Shown here in pieces: positions 35,907-45,675 of a stretch of 64,000 nucleotides of DNA. The stretch spans positions 1,736,001 through 1,800,000 of the forward strand of contig JAMXDE010000003.1 of the NCBI GenBank assembly GCA_026770025.1. Reading direction: 5' to 3'. How positions within the stretch are numbered: position 1 is the stretch's first letter; the number at the start of each line of letters is the position of its first letter. The translations under genes were made by a program, and so were the position numbers. Source of the DNA: Craspedostauros australis. Lineage: Eukaryota > Bacillariophyta > Bacillariophyceae > Mastogloiales > Achnanthaceae. The notes beneath the pieces were generated by a model. The model had not been told where the DNA came from, searched no databases, and saw only the letters and a program-made list of their open reading frames with translations.

Positions 35907-38168
35907 CTATGCGTACTTTGAATTGATCGGCTCGCTGTAGGTGTCGTTGTGCTTGCCGGACCTCCTCTTTTGGAAGATCGAAACACTGTTCTGGAAACGT
36001 TTGTGCGGCTCCAGCAGCGATACCTCGACATATTCATCCGCGGGGACGCCCGTCACGGATTCGTCCTCCCGAGATCTCATCGCTTCCAACCACTGACGCG
36101 TGTTTTGGTTTGTGAGAGTGGAGTGGCAGAACAGGAAGCCACCAGGACGAACGGATGACCAGTTGCTCCTCATGAACTCGTTCATGCGATCGCCGACGCC
36201 AAAGTCGCACCACAAAATGTCGATAGTGCAGTCCCCGAGTTTCATTTCGAACGCATCGGCCTTTTGGAAGAAGAGGTAACCATCCAGGCCCAGCGCTTTG
36301 GCAACCGCACCGACTCCTGTTGCGGTCTCCTTCTGATGTTCGCAGTTGTCGACGCACAGAAGCCCCGCAGGCGTGGCATCGAAGCGTTCCAGGACGGTAG
36401 GGTTCGTCCACTGGATGTCCATCAGCTTGCACACGCCTTCTTTTTCGAGGCGTCGGATGCGATTCATTTCATCGTCGTTGTCGCGCAGGGCTTGGAGGAT
36501 CCAGAGACTGGTGTAGCCTCCACCAATTTCGACAACGCGTCTGCGTTTCGTGAAGCGAATCCATGAGTACAGCAGCGGGCCGAGATTCTCCACGCCCATG
36601 TGAGGATTGTAAAGGTTGGCAGCATGGTTCAGGAACACGCTGTTCATGGCGGAGGATTGAGGCATGAAGGTGTCGCGAACGAGATGATCGTACTGAAATA
36701 AATACCGCTCGTCGGTTTGGGATTCCTTGTCCGAACCGTCGCTGGTCGATTTCGCAGCCGGAGGGTTGCCGCCACTGTGTTCCGTCACGAACAAGACGTC
36801 CGACCGCACGACGTACTTGGGACGTCCAGACACCACCGGGGATCCCTCGTGCATCGGCCAGTGCCGTCGGGCGTATTCCACCTTGTCTTCTCCCACGGCT
36901 TGCGGGAACACGAGAACCGAGCCAGCAACAGGACGAACCGATGCGATGAGCGGCGTGGGATGGGATGGCCCGGTAGAAGATTCAGGCGCAGACCGGGACG
37001 GAGATGCAACGGGAGCATAAAAGTTGGTCTCGCCTCCGACGAAGTCGTCGTTGAGGTACATGAGGACAGTCAGACGAGACACGATGGACGAATTGGGATT
37101 GGCATCTTCGCCATCGCTGTTACTGTTGTACGCAGCGTCCCAAATGAGCTCCGTGCCATCATCGCTCAAGCCAGAGGGAGAGAAGCCGGCATCGATGTGT
37201 GGAGCGAAGGTTTCATCGCCAGATGATTCGTACTTGTACACCCTCCATCTTCGATTGAGACCAGCATAGGTAAATTGGACGTCACGAACCGCGCCGTTGC
37301 GTTGGCTTGCAGGTTGGTGGTTGTCGTGGGCCTGCCCTTGCGTTTCCATCTCGCGGTATCTTTCGGCCACTTGTTCGATATCCACATGCTGCGCCAACGC
37401 TTGGGCAACTGCGTCAGCGGTGGGTTGCGAGACGAGCAACTGGAGCGCTCCGTGATGATTCTTGCCCTGGTCGTACTGCCCGAAACCGAGTCGGTTACAA
37501 TCATCGATGATCGCCTCACAGGCCGCTGGTGTGAGAACGGCATCCAAGATGAATGCGGGACCTTGTCGCAGGACCCCCTCAAGACCTCGTGCGCGTTGGC
37601 TTCGGTAAGGTTGGCAGAAATGCAAGCATTCTGATACATCTGTGGTCTGAGGCGATGATTGAGCTTGGGCCGTGTCATCATGCATCGCTTTGTGACTGTC
37701 ATCGTTGTTGTTGTTGATGCTGCTGGCATCTTCGTCGTTTGGCAGCGAGAGACACGCAAACGTGGGAACGCCAGCGCTGCCTAAAACTGAGTCGCCTTCC
37801 ATTTTTATCCTGTGGATGGAACCGAAGATCGACGATCGATGGAGGACATCATGCGCTGGTGTTCCGTTCTTAGATGCGGATTCATCGAGCTTACGAGGAA
37901 CAGTGCCCAAATCAGTGCTTGAGGATGCATGACATTCAGTTCGGTGACTGCGCTGAGAATATGAGAGTGATGGTATCAGTGAACGTTGCAGCCAACTTTT
38001 GGATCGTGATGGCGAGAACAACAGTGGTGTTGATGCCGACAGTGATGCCGACGATGAGACAAATGCGACTGACTGCGTGATTTGCGATGCAAGGATGATC
38101 GACAGCATCACCATGAATGTGTGGCCGTGCGTGGTACTATTCCTCGCACTCGTACGCTGGCACGTCAT
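35907..38168 (-). CDS. Plastid-type 2OG-Fe(II) dioxygenase fused to a methyltransferase-like domain
   Basis: 753 residues from the ATG at 38168. That start places a signal peptide near the N-terminus (core MVMLSIILASQI, cut before F in QSVAF), the plastid motif of this lineage. The frame is open to an earlier ATG at 38450 (847 residues), which would bury it. After a Ser/Asn-rich linker comes a prolyl-4-hydroxylase-like dioxygenase (about 205-465): HID (H324, D326), YLNDDFVGGETNFY, distal His in WPMHEGSP (H440), then GRPKYVVRSDVLF for 2-oxoglutarate. The C-terminal part (about 490-720) looks like a class I SAM methyltransferase: VVEIGGGYTSLW (motif I), a late ILWCDFGVG and VRPGGFLF. Hydroxylation of a protein or small molecule followed by methylation is inferred; the substrate is unknown and the methyltransferase could be inactive. 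Confidence 0.8.
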   Translation of the reverse strand: MTCQRTSARNSTTHGHTFMVMLSIILASQITQSVAFVSSSASLSASTPLLFSPSRSKSWLQRSLIPSLSYSQRSHRTECHASSSTDLGTVPRKLDESASKNGTPAHDVLHRSSIFGSIHRIKMEGDSVLGSAGVPTFACLSLPNDEDASSINNNNDDSHKAMHDDTAQAQSSPQTTDVSECLHFCQPYRSQRARGLEGVLRQGPAFILDAVLTPAACEAIIDDCNRLGFGQYDQGKNHHGALQLLVSQPTADAVAQALAQHVDIEQVAERYREMETQGQAHDNHQPASQRNGAVRDVQFTYAGLNRRWRVYKYESSGDETFAPHIDAGFSPSGLSDDGTELIWDAAYNSNSDGEDANPNSSIVSRLTVLMYLNDDFVGGETNFYAPVASPSRSAPESSTGPSHPTPLIASVRPVAGSVLVFPQAVGEDKVEYARRHWPMHEGSPVVSGRPKYVVRSDVLFVTEHSGGNPPAAKSTSDGSDKESQTDERYLFQYDHLVRDTFMPQSSAMNSVFLNHAANLYNPHMGVENLGPLLYSWIRFTKRRRVVEIGGGYTSLWILQALRDNDDEMNRIRRLEKEGVCKLMDIQWTNPTVLERFDATPAGLLCVDNCEHQKETATGVGAVAKALGLDGYLFFQKADAFEMKLGDCTIDILWCDFGVGDRMNEFMRSNWSSVRPGGFLFCHSTLTNQNTRQWLEAMRSREDESVTGVPADEYVEVSLLEPHKRFQNSVSIFQKRRSGKHNDTYSEPINSKYA

Positions 38169-38884
38169 GGCAATTCGTCGTGTTTTGCGAATGATCCGAC
38201 CTCGATGTGTCTCCACCTTTCGCTTGTTTGCAGAGTCTCCGAGCGAGAAGTTGTTCCTGGCGGTGCCTCGAGCGTTGCTCGATTGGCGTTTGATGTTGAT
38301 GTCGATGTTGTCGTGCGTCTCCAGTGAGGTTGTGGGGACCGACAGAGGGTCCAGATACGTCTCGATGTTGCGTGTGCTCACGTGAGGTGCGCCGCCAAAT
38401 CCAAGAGAGGTGCGCAAACACATGGCTGAGCGAGACAAACACAGCACCATACTAGTATAATGGTACCTCGAATATCGTTCAACATTAAAGTATACTTGTT
38501 ATTAGGTACTTCATTAGTTTCCCATTGCTCGGTGATGTGCTCTTCTCGGACACAACAGTACTCTCTCTCGCTCGAGAGTACTTAAATGGATATACCATCG
38601 GCAATGTCTCACATCATTGGCGTATCTTTTGTTGACACCTCCGCGAACCCATCAGCCACCCATCACAACAACGACGATTCTGAGACCACGCTCCCCCAAC
38701 CGGCTCCGCGTGCGCTGTCGACAACCTGTGTTGCGTTGTTGTTGCTCCAGAGAACAGCCTGCCATCGCACCCACAATCATACGTCGATGGCACAAAGCCA
38801 GCATCAGCACCAGCAGCGTCAATAATACACCAGTCTATTCTACTATATTACGTACCAGCATACCCGTACGCACAGGCAACCAGG
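38169..38884. other. Intergenic region of a divergent gene pair
   Basis: Upstream region of the dioxygenase fusion (-) and the Tic22-like gene (+). It includes the possible N-terminal extension of the former (38169-38450) and a perfect palindrome at 38557-38582. Confidence 0.55.
38557..38582. repeat. AGTACTCTC inverted repeat
   Basis: AGTACTCTC (38557-38565) pairs exactly with GAGAGTACT (38574-38582) over an 8-nt loop of TCTCGCTC. Same CT/GA style as the palindromes at 2357 and 5355; here about 300 bp upstream of the Tic22-like start. Confidence 0.75.
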
Positions 38885-39784
38885 ATGCTATCATTCGGTA
38901 TCATTGCGCTCGCTGCCAACATCTGGCTAACGAAGGTGGATGGCTTTTCTCCCGCGCCGCACAGTGGTCTGCACCAGCGATACGCCAACCCTATTCCGCA
39001 TGCTTCGCAGCAAGTGCGCAGGAGGTCGTCACCGGTGGCGCGTGCAACATCAGGAGCACGAGCGCCGCTCGCGATGTCTTCACAGGGGGCATCACCCGAT
39101 CCCGGAGGCCTACCCAAGGAACTATTTGCATCTGCAGCATGGCCTCTCGTTCAAGATACGCTGAACGACGTGCCCTTGTTCTGCGTTGCAAACGAAAAGG
39201 GACAGCCCATGGAGTACCACGTGAGCCTCTCCCCTGATGGCGACGCTCCCGCCGTCGCCAACATGCCCTTCTTCTACTGCGATGCTTCTGCAGCTCAGGA
39301 GGAACTGGAGAAGGCAAAGGCTGAGACGAAGCACGACGGGTTGGATCTTGTCCCGTTCCCGTTGGGCACCATCCTCGAGCAGGCGAGCACAGGCAAGTGC
39401 ATAATCGTTCCGTCGCGGTCAGCGTTGGAATCGGCGGGTGCGCCCCCAGGAACGAATCCCATCGGACAGTCGGTGCCTCTCTTTTGCTGCATGGAGATCA
39501 TGCTGCCCAGCCCCGGGGATGACAAACCCTTGCTTCCGCTATTCTTTGCCAGAGAAGAGGCGGATGACGCGTTGCAGGAGGCAACTTCGATGGACGGCGG
39601 CGATGTGGACGATTTCCAGATCGCCACGTTGTCGCTGGATCGTGCCGTTGAGCTTTTGGCGACGACGATCACTTCCAAGGAGGCACCCGGCTTCATGTTC
39701 GTGCCGCCAGCATCCTCCATTAACTACATCCAGGCATATCTCGGCGCGGAGGATGGCAGCGGGATGACGCCTCCGCCTTCATAA
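38885..39784 (+). CDS. Tic22-like plastid protein-import component
   Basis: 299 residues, single exon. The N-terminus is a signal peptide (LSFGIIALAANIWLTKVDG) cut before FSPAP, the plastid-import phenylalanine. A Ser/Arg/Ala-rich transit region follows up to about residue 65. The mature part contains LNDVPLFCVANEKGQP (about 92) and later PLFFAREEADDALQEA and FVPPASSINYIQAYL, matching the Tic22 pattern of paired 'vPvF.i.n..G.p' and 'PlFfs.edA..a' blocks. Tic22 is a soluble chaperone-like factor in the space between plastid envelopes that guides preproteins between the outer and inner translocons. The sequence is acidic and cysteine-poor, as in the family. The assignment rests on pattern recognition, without an alignment. 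Confidence 0.72.
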   Translation: MLSFGIIALAANIWLTKVDGFSPAPHSGLHQRYANPIPHASQQVRRRSSPVARATSGARAPLAMSSQGASPDPGGLPKELFASAAWPLVQDTLNDVPLFCVANEKGQPMEYHVSLSPDGDAPAVANMPFFYCDASAAQEELEKAKAETKHDGLDLVPFPLGTILEQASTGKCIIVPSRSALESAGAPPGTNPIGQSVPLFCCMEIMLPSPGDDKPLLPLFFAREEADDALQEATSMDGGDVDDFQIATLSLDRAVELLATTITSKEAPGFMFVPPASSINYIQAYLGAEDGSGMTPPPS

Positions 39785-40184
39785 TGCCAGTCAACGGCGG
39801 GCAGGTGCTGTCAGTTTGACCTCAGCCAACCATGCCACTATTTCTCAGAGCACTGTAGAGCAAACACTTGCAACGTGGTTGTGGATGATACTCGTACTGT
39901 CATAATCGTACGAGTATGGCAACGCAAACAATACGTAGCGTGATGTTTCTTTACTATGCACGTACTACGAACAGAGTGGTTGCAGACTAACACTCCATAG
40001 CCTACGACCTACTCAACTCTCCAGCCACAATACAAAGTCCACGTGTACGGTTGTACCACATACGATTCGTTCTGTCTTTTCCTAATCTATTTTAGCTTGG
40101 GAAGGGTGGGGACTCGACTCGAGAGTAAGTGGAGGCGTGTACCATGCCAAAAGCTCCTGCGCTTTGGCCCCCGCGTGCATACGT
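39785..40184. other. Intergenic region between convergent genes
   Basis: 3' flanks of the Tic22-like gene (+) and the large plastid protein (-). Contains the hairpin at 39888-39917. Confidence 0.55.
39888..39917. repeat. ATACTCGTAC inverted repeat, possible 3' hairpin
   Basis: ATACTCGTAC (39888-39897) and GTACGAGTAT (39908-39917) form a perfect 10-bp stem with a 10-nt loop, about 105 bp after the Tic22-like stop codon. It could act in 3' end formation of either convergent gene. Confidence 0.7.
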
Positions 40185-42275
40185 TCAGTCCTTGTTGCGC
40201 GATGGTTGCTGCCGATTGGTCCATCTCTTGTTGTGGCGCTGCCGATGGCGTGAAGAACGGTTGCTCCAGTGCTGTTTATGGTGGCTTGCACCAGCGCTTC
40301 GAAATTCTCCTGCGAGGCGCTCTGAGATGTGCTGATCGACCTCGTGTGGACCGTCGCTTGTGCTGTCCTCGCGAAGATCCGGGCTTTCTGTTCTGGCGAT
40401 CTTTACCTCGCTCGTTGGCGCCGAGGCGTGGTTTTGGTACACGGTTTGCGCGTGGCGTTTTGCCTTCGCGATCGCTCGCCAGGTTCTGTATTTCTGCAGC
40501 GCCAGTGCCTGCTGTCGTGCATTGGGAGCGTCGGCTTTGACGGTGTCGTCGTTTGCCTTGGTGTTAGCGTTCGTGTTCCTGTGATCTGTGTCGCTCGTGG
40601 TTGCGGTGCCGCTCGAGGAGGTCTCGAATTGTACATTCGTTCCATGTTCGTTGCCCTCGTTGCCACCGCCGCCGGTGCTGTCAGACTCAAAGTCAATACT
40701 GGCGACATCACCATCACCATCAACAGTTACAGCCGTGTCGTGCTCGTTGCCACCACCAAACCACCTACCACGAGGAGATGATAGTCTTCGTTGCACTTCC
40801 GTCTGCGCTGTTGTTGTGTCGAGGAGCTTGCGTACGTCCCGTTCCAGCTGCTGTGTAATGAACTCCAGGTCCGGGTGTCCCATGGCACCGGCGCCGTTCG
40901 TGGCGCCAGGCTTGGAAAGCAGCCATTTGTCCACCCCTGGGTTCGTGGCGCAGCTCTTCTCCAGGATCTTGAGGCAAATCTTGGCCGTCACGTCGTCTTC
41001 TGTGAGATCGCCGCCTTCGCTGAACTCCACGCCGGCCTCCATCGACGCGATGGCCTGCTCACGGTACTTGTCCCATATCTGCTGATATGACAAACCGGAT
41101 GGCTGGAACCTACCGTACTGCTGGAATGTGCGAATTCCATCCATCGTCTGTGCCATGACACGGTACGGCAGCTGACTGCGCTCACGGGCGTAAAGCTTGG
41201 CAGCTTTGCGCGCCTGGTAGGCCAGCGGGGCCACCTCTTCAGGACTCACGATGCCATCCAGTTGTACCCAAAGCTCCATGATGGCGGTCGGCAGCAGGGT
41301 CTTGTACAGCCGTCTTGTGGTGGTGGCATCCAAGTCGCCCCACAATCGGTTCCGGTTCCTACCAAACGTGCTTCTCAACCCTTTGACATCGGTGTATCGA
41401 CCGGCCCATTCCGTCTTCCGGCGCTCGTATTCCCCACGCAAGTGCAATCTGCGCGTTGCCTCCTTTCTTTCAGCGTACCGCGTGAGTAGGTTTCCTTTTG
41501 ACTGTTGTTGTTGTTGTCGCTGTTGCTGCCAGGTGCGTGCTTGTGTTTGTTCGCTTTGTCGATGGGGCTGGCGTTGTGAAGCGATTGCTCCAACTTTTGG
41601 CGGAGCGGGCAGTGTCGCTGTGGCGGCTCTATCATCGGCATACCCGAGGCGTGCGAGAAGTACTTCGCGTTCCTCGGGCTGCAGTTCGCTGCGTCGGCCA
41701 GTCACTTGCTGAGGGTGCGACCTCAGAAAGTGCAAGTCGAGCCAACGACGTTGCGAGTCTGGGCTGGCATCTCGGCTCGCAGCCTTACCGTTGCGGCGTG
41801 GTGATGGAGTCCTGCCCGCACGTGGGTGGGCAGGGGCATCAAGGTCCACCGCCAGAGCACGCGTCTGCGTGGGAAGCCTCGATGTCGAGTCAGCCGGTTG
41901 CATCGTGGCTGCTGCTGCGAGCGCGACTGGCGCGATGGGGAAAGACCACGCCGTGTTGTCTGCCGACAAAAGGCTCCAACACGCCACGATCAGGAGCGGA
42001 ACAGAAGCGTTGAATCGGTAGGGCCGGTTGCGGCGACATCTTCGCCTGGTCTTATGTCCGTATCCATGTCCGTGTCCATGTTGTTGTTCATACTCATCGT
42101 TGTGTTCATGTCTGTGGTTGTGGTTGTGCTTGTGATTGTTATGGGTAGGCTTGGAGTCCTCCTGTGCCATGGACGAATCGGCGTTGGGCATGGCATCGCT
42201 CACATGCAACGGCGTCTCGTGTGATGGAGCGTTGCTTGTGCTGGATTCTGCCCATTCGCGGCATGTGCAGATCAT
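40185..42275 (-). CDS. Large plastid-targeted protein of unknown function
   Basis: 696 residues from the ATG at 42275 (MICTCREW), the first ATG in the frame. A His/Asn-rich and basic N-terminal region precedes a hydrophobic segment at about 89-115 (SVPLLIVACWSLLS) followed by AWSFPIAP, resembling the plastid-import cleavage site. This gives an unusually long n-region, so an internal start is possible. The mature part has a Gln-rich linker, then a compact conserved-looking helical block (about 295-470) with TTRRLYKTLLPTAIMELW, EVAPLAYQARKAAKLYARER and DDVTAKICLKILEKSC. The C-terminal third is low-complexity (Gly/Asp/Asn/Thr). The block recalls proteins of unknown function in other stramenopile algae. 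No catalytic motif is apparent. Confidence 0.7.
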   Translation of the reverse strand: MICTCREWAESSTSNAPSHETPLHVSDAMPNADSSMAQEDSKPTHNNHKHNHNHRHEHNDEYEQQHGHGHGYGHKTRRRCRRNRPYRFNASVPLLIVACWSLLSADNTAWSFPIAPVALAAAATMQPADSTSRLPTQTRALAVDLDAPAHPRAGRTPSPRRNGKAASRDASPDSQRRWLDLHFLRSHPQQVTGRRSELQPEEREVLLARLGYADDRAATATLPAPPKVGAIASQRQPHRQSEQTQARTWQQQRQQQQQSKGNLLTRYAERKEATRRLHLRGEYERRKTEWAGRYTDVKGLRSTFGRNRNRLWGDLDATTTRRLYKTLLPTAIMELWVQLDGIVSPEEVAPLAYQARKAAKLYARERSQLPYRVMAQTMDGIRTFQQYGRFQPSGLSYQQIWDKYREQAIASMEAGVEFSEGGDLTEDDVTAKICLKILEKSCATNPGVDKWLLSKPGATNGAGAMGHPDLEFITQQLERDVRKLLDTTTAQTEVQRRLSSPRGRWFGGGNEHDTAVTVDGDGDVASIDFESDSTGGGGNEGNEHGTNVQFETSSSGTATTSDTDHRNTNANTKANDDTVKADAPNARQQALALQKYRTWRAIAKAKRHAQTVYQNHASAPTSEVKIARTESPDLREDSTSDGPHEVDQHISERLAGEFRSAGASHHKQHWSNRSSRHRQRHNKRWTNRQQPSRNKD

Positions 42276-44687
42276 CGTGGCTTCCTTACTGTTGTTGTTA
42301 TTGCTATTGTTATTGCTGTCTTTCTTTCTTGTGTTGTTGCTATTGTTGTGCAGTGTTCGTTCTCGATCGGTGTTTGTAATGCCGTTCCTGATTTTTATGT
42401 CCAGTCGTCTCCTCTCTCGCCGAGGTGGCTGGAGAGATTCGTTTCTGAGTTGTTTTGGCTGTGTGGCAGGGATTCGTTTCGTCACGCCGAAAAGCACAGC
42501 AGATTCGAAACTGCAACACACCGAACACGACCAAAAAGTCCAAACGTGGTTTCTGCGGACGGACTATCACCACCACAACGCAAAATCGGTTGATCTGTTT
42601 GGTGTCAGCAACGCGAACGATGGCAAGGAAAGCGTCAACACCAGAGGAGAGAGGGGTCGCGGTATCGTGAACAACGTCGGAGAGGTCTCTGTACTCGTAT
42701 CCAGCCAGCACGAGTATAGAATATTGGTATGGTGCGGCGGGGTATGGTACCTATGCTTGGACGAGTTGTGTTGGATTCGGATACCGTGCGTGCGGCGTTT
42801 GCTGCGTTGTCTTGCTCTTGTCGTCCGAGAACGTCTGTTCGCTTTCTTTTGTGGGCACAGCTGGTTTTGCCAGGGAATTCGATGAGATGCTGAAGTGTCT
42901 GTGGTTGGAATGGATGATGTCGCGACAGTGCGCTCTGATTGTATTCTGCTCCTGTCAATAATGCAACACAATGCGATGCTCCTCTCTCTTTCTCTTGGAT
43001 GTGTTCGAGTGCCTGTGCTTGTGTGGCTCGTATTTGTGTTGCCACTAGTCTTTGATTGGTTTGAGGCAGACCTGCTTTCTTGCCATTATCGTTTTGGGAA
43101 AGCTCGATGCATTGCTGGATGGATGGATGGATGGGTGGCTGGATTTTGATGGGTTTGGGCTCTCTCTTGCTTTCTTTCTTGTGATGTGGTGGTGTGACAC
43201 GATGTCGTCAGTGATTTCGATGGGTCGTTGGGGCACGGTTTGGGGCGTTGTGTTCTTGTTTTTGTTCCTTCGCCTCTTTCTTTCTTCCTCCGTTTGTTGG
43301 CATCAAACGCGTCACGACCAACGCTGCTGTGTCTTCTCGTCTTGTTTGTCAACCAACGAAAACGCAGCCAGAGCCGAAAGGCGAAGAAGAAGAACCCAAA
43401 GAAGAAGGCCTTCTTCATCCGCGCGCCATCTCTCTTCAACCGTTGTTGTCAGTGCTGTCGGTGTTGTCGGCGGTGGTTGGGGAGTGTCATCGTCCTCTGT
43501 CCCTCCATCTTTGCGCATCTGCAAATCACGCAATTGCTTCCAGCAGTTCGGTGGCGTGCATCACTCCCGCGACACAATCGGAGATTCTGGTTGGGCAATC
43601 GAGTCATTCGCCGACAAAGCAAGAGCCTCCGACGAACAATAATCAACCAAGTACAGCCCAATGACATTTTATTCAGGGACCCGAATGACTGGAAAGAGGA
43701 GGTCCGGTTTCCGCCAACAGCGTGACGCGATGCAGATTGAAACGATTCGTGCGTTCGCTGATGAGAATTCCCCTTGGCGTGACGACTGTCAATGTTCCCG
43801 CTCCGTCGGCAGAACAACGGCCATCTCCCATCTCCCATCTCCGCCGCCAAACAAGCCACAAGCTGCGAGCATCACAAGACATCCATCAACCCGAACAGAT
43901 GAGGTGACACCTGCGCGATTGGCGTTCTTGATCATCTCGCCACGACATGTGAAAGGTGTCAAAGAAGACGCTAAGTCAGTCCACCATTGAATTTTCATTC
44001 CAGGAACGACATATTCGTGAATAAGATCAGTCCCGTATAAGAACAGCAGAACATGGAATCCAGAATTTCTGATTGGCGTGACAACGATCGCGCCAGTCAA
44101 ACCTGACGAATGTCGTCGTGTCCGTCACCGTTCAAATGCGAAAGATTTTGTACTAAAAAGAGTGGAATGGACGCTTGCGTGGCCACCCACCCACGATCTC
44201 TGCGACGCATGCGTACGAGCAACGCAGTGCGTGGATGGAAACATGAGGCGAAAATGCTGAACAAAACGTGTGCGCGCGAGTGCGAGTGGATGTGGATGAT
44301 GTGTAATGTGTGCGGTTGCGTTCGTATGTCTGTGCGTACGCACGACGAATTGCCCCTTGTTCGTTCTTCTCCCTGTCTGTGCGTACGAGCCCTGTCCCTT
44401 GTCGCCGCCACACACATACGCGTACGCACACGCACGACAGCGATACATCAAAAGAAGAAAAGGCTCTCGACGTCAGTCAGGCAGTGTTCTGGATCGACAT
44501 CATCTTGCCAAGTAGATTTTGCGTAGGAATCCGTACTGGATCTTTGGGGCCGTCATTCTTTCACGCCTTGACACCACCCTCCTCACGTTGGAAACTGCGC
44601 ACATCACCACAGACATCTTTCCACCCACCCTTCCTCTCATAAAAACCAAAGAATCAGTCAATTCACTCGTCAACAACAACTTCAATC
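42276..44687. other. Long intergenic region
   Basis: About 2.4 kb with no convincing gene. Short overlapping open frames on both strands show low-complexity translations. Contains TTG/TTA-rich tracts at 42286-42357 (5' side of the plastid gene) and a GGAT repeat at 43115-43138. The last 300 bp are CA/CG-rich and lead into the 84-residue plastid gene. Confidence 0.55.
43115..43138. repeat. (GGAT)n microsatellite
   Basis: About four TGGA units, then a diverged TGGG copy, in noncoding DNA. Confidence 0.8.
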
Positions 44688-45150
44688 ATGGTAAGTCAAG
44701 ATGCAACCGCCAAGCCAGACCATGATTCGCAACACCAGCACCCACTGCCTGCTACCTTGCCGATATCCGGCGACCTCGTGTTCCAAACGCAATGCTCACA
44801 CTCCGTTTCCCGCTACTCCTCCCAACTTCCAAAACAACATGTATTCGATTGTCAAACACTGCACGTCAAACACCAACCTGCCGCATTCGATGATACAGTA
44901 CAAGCTTGCCGTCATCGCCGCCCTCGTCGCTTCTGCTTCTGCATTCGCGCCAAACGCTGCCGTCCGTCAGTCCACCGCCGTCTTCAACGGAAAGCAGGAC
45001 TGGGATGCCGCCGCCGAGCTCGGATGGTCCATGGGAGGAGAGGACTACACCCGCGCCGTCAACCCACAGGACAACGACGATCCACGCAAGGTCATCCCAC
45101 AGGGAGAATCTTTCGAGGAGTACATGCGCTCCCGCCAGCAGCAGGGTTAA
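44688..45150 (+). CDS. Small plastid-targeted protein (84 residues) with an intron directly after the start codon
   Basis: Exon 1 is only ATG (44688-44690), followed by GTAAGT; the intron 44691-44898 ends ATACAG, and exon 2 is 44899-45150. The product starts MYKLAVIAALVASASAFAPN, a textbook red-lineage plastid presequence. The mature part is about 68 residues, acidic, with DWDAAAELGWSMGGEDYTR and VIPQGESFEEYMRSRQQ. No membrane span remains after cleavage. I do not recognise the family; its size and processing would suit a small photosystem or antenna accessory protein, but that is only a guess. An unspliced alternative (MIQYKLAV from 44892) would keep the same frame and signal, but the 5' UTR and splice consensus favour the spliced form. 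Confidence 0.82.
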
Positions 45151-45675
45151 GGGATTCCTGATATTTGATTCGGCACGCCGAACCAGATAGCAGCTCCCCT
45201 CACCCTTCAGACGACGAAGAAGTAGTAACCACTAGATTCTTTGGACTTTCCGAACAAATACAAACATCTTCTGCTCTGGCCCTGAATTGTTCTATGATGA
45301 CTGCCCTTCGATTGACAACGCATTCCAGCGAATGAACTGGATGAGAGGCACGATCCAACCCAGGCGCTCTCGGCCATGACCAGCCTGGATAATGGAGACG
45401 AGCACAAGGGCGATTTGTGATACCGTGCACCGGCAACATCAAGGTAACCTGTCTGATTGATCGCGCCCCACCCACCAATAGCGCAAGGAGCACTGAGAAG
45501 TGTCACAGGCCTCCTATCGCCGCCCACCGCATCCTGTCAGTAGCTGTTCGAATACGTAAAGCCACCCCACGAATCACGTGTGCTGCAGTACAGTACAGTA
45601 CAGTCCAGTTCAGCACAGTACTCCTAAGATGCGGCGTGTTATTGCTCCATCGTATTATTGTATAGAATCACAATT
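45151..45675. other. Intergenic region between convergent genes
   Basis: No gene seen. A short imperfect CAGTA tandem repeat lies at about 45587-45622. Confidence 0.55.

Noticed and set aside
38169..38450. N-terminal extension of the dioxygenase fusion
   Set aside because: In frame with an ATG, but it would bury the plastid signal peptide; treated as upstream region.
42136..42885. A 249-codon plus-strand open frame with hydrophobic runs
   Set aside because: Leucine runs come from a TTG/TTA repeat tract; antisense to the plastid gene's 5' side.
43052..43642. A 196-codon plus-strand open frame with an apparent signal anchor
   Set aside because: Low-complexity Trp/Phe and Arg/Ser runs from microsatellite-like DNA; no conserved look.
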